Origin: Nitrospirota bacterium
GTDB lineage: Bacteria > Nitrospirota > Thermodesulfovibrionia > UBA6902 > JAJYJJ01
DNA: 64,000 bases
Assembly (NCBI GenBank): GCA_021789595.1
Contig: JAJYJJ010000012.1
Location: forward strand, 1 to 64,000
Direction: 5' to 3'
Position 1 is the stretch's first letter; each line of letters starts with the position of its first letter. Both the position numbers and the translations under genes were made by a program. Positions 17,022 through 26,166 of this stretch are shown one piece after another. A model generated the notes under the pieces. That model was not told where the DNA came from. It was given only the letters and a program-made list of their open reading frames with translations, and searched no databases.

Positions 17022-18203
17022 TTATTCTCTTGCCAGCAGGGCGATAAACAGCAAAGAAGAGATGACTGCCGTTGCTGTGCCGTAGAGGAAGATTGCATGG
17101 GGGCCATAATACTGCCAGAGCGCCCCGCCAATAATACTTGCTGGAAAGGCTGCAAGCCCCACTGCTGTGTGGTATATGCCATAACCTGTTGCCCTTAGCT
17201 CGGGCCTTATTGTAGTGGCAACAAACGCCCTCTGAACCCCCTCTGATATTCCCATGAAGACCCCATACAGGGCAAAGAGAAACCATATGTGCCCGGCAGT
17301 TTTTGCAAATGCAAAACCAAGATATATGAATGCAAACAGCAGATAGCCAAGTATAATCATCCTCCGCTTGCCGACCTTATCCGCAATCATGCCTGCAGGG
17401 ATCGAGACGATGCTGTACACCACATTAAAGGTCAGATACAGAAGTGGTATCTTCACAGTCTCTATCCCAAAGTCCCTTGCCCTCAACACAAGGAAGGCAT
17501 CGCTGCTATTGCCGAGTGAGAAGATGGTAGCCACAAGGAGGAAATGTCTAAACCTTATATCCAGACCTTTCAGGGACAGGCGTGGAGTGTCTTTGTATCT
17601 CGATGTATGGGTCTTTCCTACTGTTTCCTTTACAAAAAATATAATGAGAAGTACCGCGATTGTCCCAGGGACCATAGACAGCCAGAAGACCTTTCTAAAA
17701 TCCCCTGCGAATACACCAAGGACAAAAAATGCAACAGCAGGGCCTATTGCAGCGCCAATGGTGTCCATTGTCCTGTGGAATCCAAATGCCCTGCCAAGAT
17801 ATGACGGCTCTGTAGAATCAGCCACTACTGCATCCCTTGGAGCAGTTCTTATCCCCTTGCCAAACCTGTCTGTAAACCTGTAGATAAGGACAGAAACCCA
17901 TGAGCCTGCTAAAGAAAGGATCGGCCGACTCAAGGTGGACAGCCCATACCCAGATAGTATCAATATCTTCCTCTTTTTGATCCTGTCAGAAAACCATCCT
18001 GAAAAGACCTTAACGATGCTTGCAGTGCTTTCGGCAATGCCCTCGATAAGCCCTATGTATGTCTTTGAAACCCCAAGCACACTGCTTAAAAATAAAGGCA
18101 CAAGTGGGTATATCATCTCGGAGCTTATATCCATAAACAGGCTTACGAGACCGAGGACAAAGACATTCCTTGAAAAGCCGATGACCTTTTTATCTTTACT
18201 CAT
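17022..18203 (-). CDS. MFS transporter
   Basis: The 393-residue protein has about 12 hydrophobic helices and the MFS loop motif GWFSDRIKKRK between helices 2 and 3, with DRFGKGIRTAPRDAV after helix 4 and a second IADKVGKRRMI in the C-terminal half. It belongs to the group beginning LVSLFMDISSEMIYPL, often called YfiS/TsgA-like drug or metabolite transporters; the substrate is unknown. Its start overlaps the stop of the upstream glycosyltransferase gene by 4 bases. Confidence 0.85.
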   Translation of the reverse strand: MSKDKKVIGFSRNVFVLGLVSLFMDISSEMIYPLVPLFLSSVLGVSKTYIGLIEGIAESTASIVKVFSGWFSDRIKKRKILILSGYGLSTLSRPILSLAGSWVSVLIYRFTDRFGKGIRTAPRDAVVADSTEPSYLGRAFGFHRTMDTIGAAIGPAVAFFVLGVFAGDFRKVFWLSMVPGTIAVLLIIFFVKETVGKTHTSRYKDTPRLSLKGLDIRFRHFLLVATIFSLGNSSDAFLVLRARDFGIETVKIPLLYLTFNVVYSIVSIPAGMIADKVGKRRMIILGYLLFAFIYLGFAFAKTAGHIWFLFALYGVFMGISEGVQRAFVATTIRPELRATGYGIYHTAVGLAAFPASIIGGALWQYYGPHAIFLYGTATAVISSLLFIALLARE

Positions 18204-19717
18204 CTGCTTTCAAGCAGGGCATATCTTTCAGCCTTTTTAATGATATGGAAAGAAGACGGCAGTTCGTTTAGCAGCGATGCCTTTGTGATAAGGAATATCC
18301 TTCTGCCCTTTAAAGCATCGAGCGCCTTCAACTGGCCTGCATCCAGTTTAAGAATCCTGCTCTTTGAGTAGAACATTATACTCGGATTGTTTATCCTGTA
18401 GGTTGACAGGATGTCGCCTCTCTTCATGTGCTCCCTGCAGTATATCGAAAAGCTGTGTATTGCTGATTGAAGATAATCGCTTGCAGCAGGGGTTATCCAC
18501 AGATGGATAACAAGGATAAAGGCAAGGGATGGAATCAAAAGCCATGAGATGCCCTTTGGCCTTAATACGGACATAAGTATTGCAGCCAGTGCAAAAAGTG
18601 TAAATACAATATACATCGGCATCAGGACAGACATAAACTCCTTTGGGAAGATAGGTCGGCCCTTCAATACAACCAGCCCTGCAATTGCTAAAACGGATGC
18701 AATGGCGATGGACATAAGGGTGACAATACGCCATGGCTTGTTTTTCAGTAATTCATCCATCCATGCGGCTGTGATGACTGCCATCGGCACAAAGGCAGGA
18801 AGGATATAATCTGGAAGCTTTGTCCCTCCAAGGGAAAAGAAGATAAGGACAAGCGAAAACCATAGTATAAAGAATACATCCTTTCTCTCTTTTATTCCCT
18901 TTAAGAAGCAGTACGGAAAAAAGAATGACCATGGGAAAAAACCAAGGGCAAGTACAGGGATATAATACCAGAGAGGGCCCCTGTGTCCTGAAACAACCCC
19001 GATATATCTTGTGAAATGGTGCTTTATTATAAAGGCGTCAAAAAAGTCCTTACCATGGATGATGAATTCGATCATATACCATGGAAGGGCAATAATAAAG
19101 AAGAGGACAATCCCTGAGGGATTAAGGATTAATCTTAATAAAGACCACTGCCTCTTGAGAAGTATGTATACGATAAATATAGGGACAGGCATAAGGCCGA
19201 TAAGCCCTTTTGTAAGGACTGCGAGGGCCATGGATATATAAAATGGTATTATGTATCTCTTATCATCCATTGAAAGGTAAAGGCAGTACATGGAAGAGGA
19301 GATAAAAAACAAAAGCACCATGTCTGTTATAGCTGCATGCGTATAGAGATTGTAGCCTATTGAAGTTCCAAGCATGAGGATTGCCTTAATAGCGACATCC
19401 TTCCCCTTTATTCGTTTGACAAAAAGATAGGTTGCAATGATTAAGAGAAACCCAAAGAATGCCGATGACACCCTTGCACCAAATTCATTTTCGCCGAAGA
19501 GCTTAAAGCCAACAGCCATAAGCCAGTAAAAGAATATGGGCTTATCATATCGCGGCTCAAAATTAAGTGTGGGGTTTATAAAGTCACCTGTTACAAACAT
19601 CTCTCTTGTTGCCTCTGTAAATGCCCCCTCATCCACATCAAAAAGAGGAAACGCAGAAAGCCTTAAAAAAGACAGTATTGCAATAATCAGAAAGACAAGG
19701 GCTGCCTTAGATCGCAA
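18200..19717 (-). CDS. ArnT/PMT-family membrane glycosyltransferase (GT39/GT83-like)
   Basis: The 505-residue protein has a first helix followed by FDVDEGAFTEATREMFVTGD with the acidic catalytic pair of ArnT/PMT enzymes, then RYDKPIFFYWLMA and about 11-12 membrane segments, and a C-terminal periplasmic-type domain. Family members transfer sugars from polyprenyl-phosphate donors to lipid A or proteins on the outer face of the inner membrane. It is the first gene of a two-gene unit with the MFS transporter. Confidence 0.85.
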   Translation of the reverse strand: MRSKAALVFLIIAILSFLRLSAFPLFDVDEGAFTEATREMFVTGDFINPTLNFEPRYDKPIFFYWLMAVGFKLFGENEFGARVSSAFFGFLLIIATYLFVKRIKGKDVAIKAILMLGTSIGYNLYTHAAITDMVLLFFISSSMYCLYLSMDDKRYIIPFYISMALAVLTKGLIGLMPVPIFIVYILLKRQWSLLRLILNPSGIVLFFIIALPWYMIEFIIHGKDFFDAFIIKHHFTRYIGVVSGHRGPLWYYIPVLALGFFPWSFFFPYCFLKGIKERKDVFFILWFSLVLIFFSLGGTKLPDYILPAFVPMAVITAAWMDELLKNKPWRIVTLMSIAIASVLAIAGLVVLKGRPIFPKEFMSVLMPMYIVFTLFALAAILMSVLRPKGISWLLIPSLAFILVIHLWITPAASDYLQSAIHSFSIYCREHMKRGDILSTYRINNPSIMFYSKSRILKLDAGQLKALDALKGRRIFLITKASLLNELPSSFHIIKKAERYALLESR

Positions 19718-19829
19718 CTGTGACCTCCTTCAAAGATTACCTACAATATTAAGGATTATGCCTATCTGAGTCAAGACAGCAGGTCACATCCCCTGCCTTC
19801 TCGCAAAGGCAATTCGTTAGCTTGACAAA

Positions 19830-20447
19830 ATGACAAGGCACAAATATGATAAACATATGCCTGAGACCAAGAAATGTGAACACTGCGGCAGGGATATAAA
19901 TGTGAAATACAGCATATGTCCATTTTGCGGCGCTTCTCTGAGCGAAAAAACTGAGGCCATCCCTCCCATGTGTCCCAGGTGCAAAAGGCCACTGGAGATC
20001 CATCTTGCAAATGGCGAAGAATATAACATTTGCCCTGCCTGTGGCGGGTTATGGCTTGACATGGGCGAGTTCAGGCTTGCCACAAGCGAGTACGATGTCT
20101 ATAGGAAAGAGGATGTTAAAGACGAATATAGCAAAGAACCGTTCAAAGACTCCTTCGAATATCTGCCATGTGTCCGATGCGGCAAGTTAATGAACCGCAG
20201 GAATTTTGCCCGTATATCAGGTGTAATCATCGATGAGTGTGGCATGCACGGCGTATGGCTTGATGCTGGAGAACTTGAAAGGATTAGACATTTCATTGCA
20301 GACGGCGGCCTTGAAAGAGAGCAGGACAGAGAGATAGAACAGGTGCGTACGGATCTCAGCGACATCGCATCAAAGGTCGAACAGACTGCTTTTACACAAA
20401 AGATTATACATTTCTGGAATTTCAAGCGGTGGCTTTTTGGAGGTTAG
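19830..20447 (+). CDS. zinc-ribbon (zf-TFIIB) protein
   Basis: The 205-residue protein has four CxxC knuckle sites: CEHC and CPFC near the N-terminus, CPRC with CPACGGLWLDMGEF (zf-TFIIB type) at about 50-75, and CVRC with ECGMHGVWLDAGELE at about 115-150. The C-terminus is a charged helix. Members of this family are of unknown function and probably bind nucleic acid or protein. The first ATG lacks a clear ribosome site; an ATG nine codons in (MPETKKCEHC) is an alternative start. Confidence 0.8.
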   Translation: MTRHKYDKHMPETKKCEHCGRDINVKYSICPFCGASLSEKTEAIPPMCPRCKRPLEIHLANGEEYNICPACGGLWLDMGEFRLATSEYDVYRKEDVKDEYSKEPFKDSFEYLPCVRCGKLMNRRNFARISGVIIDECGMHGVWLDAGELERIRHFIADGGLEREQDREIEQVRTDLSDIASKVEQTAFTQKIIHFWNFKRWLFGG

Positions 20448-20488
20448 CCCTTTTATAAAAAGGTCCCTGTCTGGATCGGACAATATTT

Positions 20489-20752
20489 TCAATCAGATGC
20501 ATCAACCACCCTATAAACCACATCCTGCACCCTTACATGTTCCTTAACCTTGATACCGACATCCTCACCTTTCTTTGCCTCTTTAATATCCTTATGCTCA
20601 AGCTGGATTGACTCTACCTTCTGGATAAGATCTGTTGTATGGCCCTTGATGTGTATAGTATCTCCGACCTCCAGCTCACCCTCCATTACCACCGCTGCCA
20701 CTCCCAGGTGACTATAGTAGTGGCTTACAAGACCTATTCTTTCTTCCTTCAT
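20489..20752 (-). CDS. EF-Tu domain-2-like small protein
   Basis: The 87-residue protein is a single beta-barrel of the translation-factor domain 2 type (GVAAVVMEGELEVGDTIHIKG and KKGEDVGIKVKE). It has no GTPase domain. Similar stand-alone proteins occur with U32 peptidases or are called elongation-factor-like. GGAGGGAGAT precedes the ATG. A strong sigma70 promoter lies about 130 bases upstream, leaving a long leader. Confidence 0.8.
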   Translation of the reverse strand: MKEERIGLVSHYYSHLGVAAVVMEGELEVGDTIHIKGHTTDLIQKVESIQLEHKDIKEAKKGEDVGIKVKEHVRVQDVVYRVVDASD

Positions 20753-20880
20753 ATCTCCCTCCTACTAAGAGAGTTTTCGCCTAACTGAAAGCAATCCCGG
20801 CCTGTCAGGCATAGAGAAACTGCTTTGTCTTGATTTTACTCCCTTTCTCCCTCACCTCCTGAAGGTTGTTTTTGATTGTA

Positions 20881-20909
20881 TTTATACCCTTATACCCTTG
20901 AAAAGTCAA
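20881..20909 (-). promoter_or_regulatory. sigma70-type promoter for the EF-Tu-domain gene
   Basis: On the minus strand TTGACT (20904-20909) is followed after 17 bases by TATAAA (20881-20886). Spacing and match are near ideal, placing the transcript start about 120 bases before the ATG at 20752. Confidence 0.6.
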
Positions 20910-20936
20910 GCAATCGAATTGTTTTTCCGTTTGCTT

Positions 20937-21524
20937 TTAGTGGACGAATGGTATCTGAAAAAGCAGCAGATAGCCGTTGAGCGTCAATATGGTTCCAATC
21001 GAGGCTACTGTAATGGAGAAATAGAACAAGGGACGGGAGACAGCAAGGATTGATATCGAGGCCATTACAATAGCTATTTGCAGCAAAACCTCTGCGAAGT
21101 CAAAGTAGAGATCCTTGCTACGATTTATATCACGCTCTCTTTCAAGATCTTTGGCATCCTTTTCAATCTCTTTCTTCTCTTTGCCATAACGCGCCTCCTC
21201 GTCATTCATCTTCTTAAGCATTGATTCGTATTGTTCCCGAACCCCCGGCTTCATCGCCTCTTTCCGTTCGAGAAGGTCGGTTTCAATCCGCATCTTCTGG
21301 ATTCTGTAAAGATGCTCACGGACCACCTTGGATTGGTAAAACGCCCATTGGTCAGAGGACTGCTGCTGCGCAAGGAGCATCTCCTTTGTTGCGTTATTCC
21401 CTCCCAGAGAGGTAACTGCAAGCAGGACAGCGAAGATTGCTGTGGTGAGTGCCACACGCCTCGTAAATGCCTTACCCCTCATTTCCTCGAGTTCATCTGT
21501 TTTTGGCAATTCGACTTCTGGCAT
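20937..21524 (-). CDS. DUF4337 membrane protein
   Basis: The 195-residue protein has one N-terminal membrane helix (about 24-42), the conserved NNATKEMLLAQQQSSDQWAF segment typical of DUF4337, a long charged coiled coil, and two closely spaced C-terminal helices. The function of the family is unknown. A GGAGGGGGT-like ribosome site is upstream. The short membrane protein gene (21552-21944) precedes it by 27 bases, so the two are probably one operon. Confidence 0.8.
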   Translation of the reverse strand: MPEVELPKTDELEEMRGKAFTRRVALTTAIFAVLLAVTSLGGNNATKEMLLAQQQSSDQWAFYQSKVVREHLYRIQKMRIETDLLERKEAMKPGVREQYESMLKKMNDEEARYGKEKKEIEKDAKDLERERDINRSKDLYFDFAEVLLQIAIVMASISILAVSRPLFYFSITVASIGTILTLNGYLLLFQIPFVH

Positions 21525-21551
21525 GATTACCCCCTCCTTAAAGTCCGAGAA

Positions 21552-21944
21552 CTAATCAGGTTCATTATCGTCATCCTCGATATTCAGATGGAATCTGTGT
21601 AAAAACCGGTGGTAAATCGGCGCAAAAAGCACTGCAGCAAATGTAAGAAACGATATGCCGCTGAACAATGCATAAAAGGCTGAAAATAATTTTCCGGCAT
21701 TTCTATTGAGGTGGTCAACAGGCCCCATTCCTGTTAATATCATTGAGGCATTCAGAAAGGAATCCATCCAGGAGAGTTCTCCACAGAAATGATAACCTGC
21801 CGTTCCAATCCCGATAGAAGAAGCCAGGATTATTAAGGAGAAAATCGTATACCGCAACTGTCGGAGAGCAAACTCCTTACGGCTCACTAATGGTTTTCGA
21901 TGATGTTCAAACACAGACAACTGCCTCCCAATATCATTTTCCAA
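21552..21944 (-). CDS. small membrane protein, possible pore-like fold
   Basis: I do not recognise the family. The 130-residue protein has three hydrophobic stretches (about 32-54, 64-75 and 86-112), with a short segment ASMILTGMGPVDHL between them that resembles a two-TM channel pore helix but lacks a TVGYG filter. The acidic C-terminus (IEDDDNEPD) is cytoplasmic. It precedes the DUF4337 gene. Confidence 0.6.
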   Translation of the reverse strand: MENDIGRQLSVFEHHRKPLVSRKEFALRQLRYTIFSLIILASSIGIGTAGYHFCGELSWMDSFLNASMILTGMGPVDHLNRNAGKLFSAFYALFSGISFLTFAAVLFAPIYHRFLHRFHLNIEDDDNEPD

Positions 21945-21987
21945 CTACAAACCACCCGATATAATACACACCATTTTAGCACATCTT

Positions 21988-23901
21988 CTATTTCAGCCGG
22001 CGTGACTGAAGCATTCTCACCTTCCCTATAAGTTCCATATATCGCATATTGTCCTTGTGGTCAAGTCCTCCCCCAAACCTGCCCTTCTGATATAACTCTA
22101 TTATATCCGCTATATCTATGCCGAGTCTTTCTGCCTCCCTTTTTATATCAAACGGAGAGGACGAGGCATCCACTCTCACCCCATGTTTTCTCATTATCTT
22201 TCTCAATCTGAGATAACGGGCAGTTATCGGGGCATACCTCTTGACTGTAAATCTCCTGAGGAATAAAAAGAATACTATCAGGAAAAGGGGAACAAGGACA
22301 TAATAGGCCATGTGTATTTCAGGCAGGGGAAGCCCTGGTGTTTTAGCAAATGCAAGCGGCATAGATATAGCCTTCATGATCCTCCACTGGTCTGCTGAAG
22401 TAAAACCCACAATATACCTGTCCCATTTTAATCTCAGGTAATCGAGATAGAGGAAGACTATAGAGGGATGTTCCTCGGCAGTAGAAGGCGTGGGGTCAAA
22501 GGTCGTCCATCTCCCATTAATAACCGCCTCTACCCAGGAATGCGCATCTTTCTGCCTGATTATTACATAGCCGCCAAACCTGTTTTCCTCACCGCCTATA
22601 AAGCCTGTTACAATCCTTGCCTGTATCCCTATAGACCTGAGCATCAGGACCATTGATGTGGCATAGTGTTCACAATAACCTTTTTTTGAATCGAATAAAA
22701 AATATTCTATCGGGCTCATCCCTTTAGGAGGCTTAGAGGTTGAAAGGGAATACCTGTAGTTTGTCCTGAGGTATTGTTCTATATGCCTTGACTTCTGCAT
22801 GTCAGTTTTATCCCTTCTTACAATATCCTCTGCAAGGGCCTTGACCCTTTCAAGGTGAGGCGGAAGTTGCAGATACATCGAGTCGCTGCCTTCTACAGGC
22901 TGCTCCTTTAAGATGCTGTATGCTGTATATGTTATCCTCCTTAATCCCTTGCCCTGGGTAAAGACCGCACCTGCATTGTCTATCAGAAGGGCTCTCACAT
23001 CTGCCTTTATGCCTGCTATTGTGTTTAATCCAAAGATAACAGAGGAGTCTATCGGCTCAAGAAAGACCCTCTGGGTTATTACATCATCCTTATTAAAGGG
23101 CACAAAATTAAAGACCCCACCTCTGCTAAGCACTATGTGCTTGCCCCCTAAGGTATCCATCCATGATGTCCCGTCAAAATAATCAAGCGTCATACCCCTC
23201 CAGTAAAAGGGCCTCTTTGCCTTTCCATCGAGTTCGACCCTCATCACTATGGTCGGGTCGAGCTTTACCTCGCCAAAAGAGCCAAAATCAACCTTCTGGG
23301 AAAAGCCTGCTGTTTTTATGCCCTTTGTGAGACTCTTTCCAAACAGTCCGCCCCGCAGCCTCGGCTCAGATACAAAGAATAAGACAGTAATGACAAGCGT
23401 AAGTGTGGATATGATGACTACCGGCCTCTTAATATCTATAGCCTTGATGGTCCCTTCTTTCATAAAATGAGAGATGACCATTGCTGTGACAAGTGCAATC
23501 AGAAATATGACAAAGACAAAACCAAAGTATATGGAGCGCGTCAGTTCAGATGCCATGACAAGCTGCAGGAGAGAAACAAAATAGACCTGAAGGTGATCCC
23601 ACGGCTCTTTGAGGTCAAAACCCTTTATGGCCTGAAAGAATATGGTGAGATGTGCGGCTGCTATGAACACATCCCCTGTAACAATTACTGCATCAAAGGC
23701 GAAAACAAACAGGGCCGCAATGGACAGTCCGCCGATAACCCATTTTGAGGCATGTGCCCTGCCTTTCATAAACCTGTAATAACCTGGTATAAGGCCAAGC
23801 CCTGCAACAGCCATAACAGGGTTCATCTGTCCTGTTATTATCAGGCCGATGCATCCAGTAAAGGCAAGGATTGCTGTTAGTATCCTATATATCAGCGGCA
23901 T
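21988..23901 (-). CDS. TgpA-like transmembrane transglutaminase
   Basis: The 637-residue protein has an N-terminal block of about six membrane helices (DUF3488, residues 1-190), a periplasmic transglutaminase-like domain with the catalytic Cys in KKGYCEHYATSMVL, His in KDAHSWVEAV and Asp in TTFDPTPS, then a further membrane helix near 540 and a C-terminal DUF4129-like tail. It is the last gene of a MoxR-DUF58-transglutaminase operon, a widespread set of unknown exact role, linked to envelope proteins. Its start overlaps the DUF58 stop by 17 bases. Confidence 0.88.
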   Translation of the reverse strand: MPLIYRILTAILAFTGCIGLIITGQMNPVMAVAGLGLIPGYYRFMKGRAHASKWVIGGLSIAALFVFAFDAVIVTGDVFIAAAHLTIFFQAIKGFDLKEPWDHLQVYFVSLLQLVMASELTRSIYFGFVFVIFLIALVTAMVISHFMKEGTIKAIDIKRPVVIISTLTLVITVLFFVSEPRLRGGLFGKSLTKGIKTAGFSQKVDFGSFGEVKLDPTIVMRVELDGKAKRPFYWRGMTLDYFDGTSWMDTLGGKHIVLSRGGVFNFVPFNKDDVITQRVFLEPIDSSVIFGLNTIAGIKADVRALLIDNAGAVFTQGKGLRRITYTAYSILKEQPVEGSDSMYLQLPPHLERVKALAEDIVRRDKTDMQKSRHIEQYLRTNYRYSLSTSKPPKGMSPIEYFLFDSKKGYCEHYATSMVLMLRSIGIQARIVTGFIGGEENRFGGYVIIRQKDAHSWVEAVINGRWTTFDPTPSTAEEHPSIVFLYLDYLRLKWDRYIVGFTSADQWRIMKAISMPLAFAKTPGLPLPEIHMAYYVLVPLFLIVFFLFLRRFTVKRYAPITARYLRLRKIMRKHGVRVDASSSPFDIKREAERLGIDIADIIELYQKGRFGGGLDHKDNMRYMELIGKVRMLQSRRLK

Positions 23902-24892
23902 GGATTACCATATTGCATGACGGGGCAAGCCTCTTAAAAGGAGAATCCTCCGTCTTCAGGATAAGTATGCTGGTCCCCTCAACCTCGCCTGATAGAGGAC
24001 ATTCCCATACATCCTGCTCTTCTATGACAGCAAGGCAGTCGAGTATCTTCAGGAGATGTTCATAACCGATGCCAAAGGGGATAACCTTCCTGCATGTCAT
24101 AAACCTGACAAAAAAATCCTCGCCGAGGAAATGTTCTGAAATGGATGCAGCGAGGGATACTGCCTTCTCGAACATATCAGGGTTAGACGGCCTGAGATTA
24201 TCAAGGATTACAGTAAGCATCTTTGACTCATCTACTGCGAATTCCTTTATCATAAGCTTTGAGGCCTTTGCAGATGCCTTCCAGTGCATCCTTCTTATAT
24301 CATCGCCGTATCGGAATTCCCTTATCATATAGAGCTCTTCCCCCTGGCCTATCCTCTGTAAGGCTATATTTTCAGGCATCTCCGACAGCATTGGAAACAG
24401 TCTATCAACCTCCCTCAACTCGGGATATACAATCACCTCACCCCTGACAGGTAAAGCTATCCTCTTTGTAAAGAATATAAAGGGAAAGCTGCTTTCAATA
24501 ATAAAATCCCTATATCCATATATGCCTCTTTTGCTGAAGACTACTGACGGCTCAACAGATGCCTCTGAATGTTGTTCAATCCTCGGAAAATATACCGAGC
24601 CCTTTATTGATGCCGGAAGGTGAACCCTGATGGAGTATGACGGCAGAACCTTCTTACTGTTTGACATTGTAAATCTTATAACAGAATCGGTATTTGCAAA
24701 AACAGACTGCTCTACAGACACCCTCATGCCAAGGCCTTTAAGGTTCAAGATAAGCATAACAACCGACAGCATAAGGATTGAAAGCATCATGGATAGGATG
24801 AGATATATAAGGTTGTTGCCGGTATTATATGCAGCCACTGCAATAAGGGCTGTTGCAAGCAGAAAACGTTTGCCTTCCCGTGTAGGCCTCAT
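23885..24892 (-). CDS. DUF58 (VWA-like) protein
   Basis: The 335-residue protein has two N-terminal membrane helices (residues 11-50), then a beta-rich segment, then the DUF58 core GEELYMIREFRYGDDIRRMHWKASA (read in parts) and TVILDNLRPSNPD with a degenerate MIDAS-like Asp. DUF58 proteins partner MoxR ATPases. It lies one base after the MoxR stop and before the transglutaminase gene. Confidence 0.88.
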   Translation of the reverse strand: MRPTREGKRFLLATALIAVAAYNTGNNLIYLILSMMLSILMLSVVMLILNLKGLGMRVSVEQSVFANTDSVIRFTMSNSKKVLPSYSIRVHLPASIKGSVYFPRIEQHSEASVEPSVVFSKRGIYGYRDFIIESSFPFIFFTKRIALPVRGEVIVYPELREVDRLFPMLSEMPENIALQRIGQGEELYMIREFRYGDDIRRMHWKASAKASKLMIKEFAVDESKMLTVILDNLRPSNPDMFEKAVSLAASISEHFLGEDFFVRFMTCRKVIPFGIGYEHLLKILDCLAVIEEQDVWECPLSGEVEGTSILILKTEDSPFKRLAPSCNMVIHAADI

Positions 24893-24893
24893 T

Positions 24894-25817
24894 TTATAAA
24901 GGAATAGACACCCTGGCCAGGATGTCCTCTATGACCTTTTCTGCATCTGATATGTATGTGCGGCTTTTCAATATGACCCTGTGTGCTAAGACAAGGGGAG
25001 CCGGCCCTTTTATATCATCGGGAACCACATAGTCCCTGCCCTCGTAATAGGCATTTGCCCTTGCTGCCTTAAGCAGGAACTGCGCACCCCTTGTGCTGAC
25101 GCCAAGCCTTATCCTCTCATCCCTCCTGGTTTCCGTGATAATGGACAGCAGATAGCCGAGCAGGTCTTCTTCAATCCTTACAGCATCCACCTCCTCCTGC
25201 ATCCTTACAATCTCCTCACCGCTGACAACAGGCGGCATGGATTCTATTGCCTCAAAACTGCTCAACTGAACAATAGCCTGTTTCTCAACATCAAAGGCTG
25301 GATAGCCGAGCTTTATGTGCATCATAAACCTGTCGAGCTGACTCTCAGGCAATGGGAATGTGCCGTGATATTCTATCGGGTTTTGTGTGGCAATAACCAT
25401 AAAGGGCTCTGGAAGGGTACGTGTCCTTCTCTCCACAGAGACGCGCCTCTCGTTCATGGCCTCAAGCAGTGCGCTTTGTGTCTTCGGGTTTGTCCTGTTT
25501 ATCTCATCGGCAAGGACTATGTTTGAAAATATAGGCCCTGGTTTGAACTCAAATTCCCGTGTGTCAGGGTTATATATGCTTACACCGATAATGTCTGATG
25601 GAAGGAGGTCGCTTGTGAATTGTATCCTCTGGAACGAACAATTTATGGCCTTTGCGAGGGTAAAGGCAAGCGTGGTCTTTCCAACGCCTGGCACATCCTC
25701 TATAAGAAGATGTCCCCTTGCAAGGAGTGTAACAACAGCCATCTTCACTGCCCTCTCCTTGCCCATTATGATCGAATCCATCCTCTTTTGCAGGAGTCTG
25801 AGGGATGTATCTGCCAT
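24894..25817 (-). CDS. MoxR-family AAA ATPase
   Basis: The 307-residue protein has Walker A GVPGVGKTTLAF, Walker B VLADEINR, sensor ATQNPIEYHGTFPLPESQLDRF (sensor and arginine region, read in parts) and the lid helix domain ending YVVPDDIK. MoxR ATPases act as chaperones for the assembly of VWA-domain and membrane proteins. It is the first gene of the operon with DUF58 and the transglutaminase. Confidence 0.95.
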   Translation of the reverse strand: MADTSLRLLQKRMDSIIMGKERAVKMAVVTLLARGHLLIEDVPGVGKTTLAFTLAKAINCSFQRIQFTSDLLPSDIIGVSIYNPDTREFEFKPGPIFSNIVLADEINRTNPKTQSALLEAMNERRVSVERRTRTLPEPFMVIATQNPIEYHGTFPLPESQLDRFMMHIKLGYPAFDVEKQAIVQLSSFEAIESMPPVVSGEEIVRMQEEVDAVRIEEDLLGYLLSIITETRRDERIRLGVSTRGAQFLLKAARANAYYEGRDYVVPDDIKGPAPLVLAHRVILKSRTYISDAEKVIEDILARVSIPL

Positions 25818-25967
25818 GATTAAAGTTTAGCCTATTTGCTGATATATCTCAACATGCCGTCCTATTACAAAGATCGAGATCGGATATGAGATGTAGTAAA
25901 ATCTACTGAGAATTTTCTGCGTATCATTGTATAATCTATAGACAGAAGGAGATGGACATGCAGACAG

Positions 25968-26121
25968 TTACTAAGAAGTTCATAAGTAAGGTTACATTCC
26001 AGGTCATTCCTGCTTGTCAGGAATCATTCTTACGATTCCGAACAAGTCGGAAGGATTGCGGACAAGCCGCAATGACAGAAAAGGACTGGTAATGTCTTCT
26101 TACTTATGACCGCATTAGTAA
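25968..26121. mobile_element. MITE-like element with long terminal inverted repeats
   Basis: The 340-base gap between moxR and dgt contains a 154-base element bounded by imperfect inverted repeats of about 33 bases. The left (25968-26000) and right (26088-26121, reverse strand) ends share TTACTAA, then TCATAAGTAAG after 5 bases, then ACATT after 3. Inside is a copy of a dispersed palindromic repeat (about 26003-26077) with the core CATTCCTGCTTGTCAGGAAT and a second arm GGACAAGCCGCAATGACA, related to the copy at 28375-28436. There is no transposase frame inside. An ATG with AAGGAG lies just before its left end (about 25950-25960) but reads only a short frame into the repeat. Confidence 0.55.
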
Positions 26122-26166
26122 GAAGGACCTTATTAAACTTACACGCTTGACAGGGGGTTGCACATT

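Noticed and set aside
16911-17286. Small frames between the FabK homologue and the MFS gene
   Set aside because: They overlap the MFS coding sequence on the other strand or in other frames and have Cys/Pro/Trp-rich composition typical of shadows.
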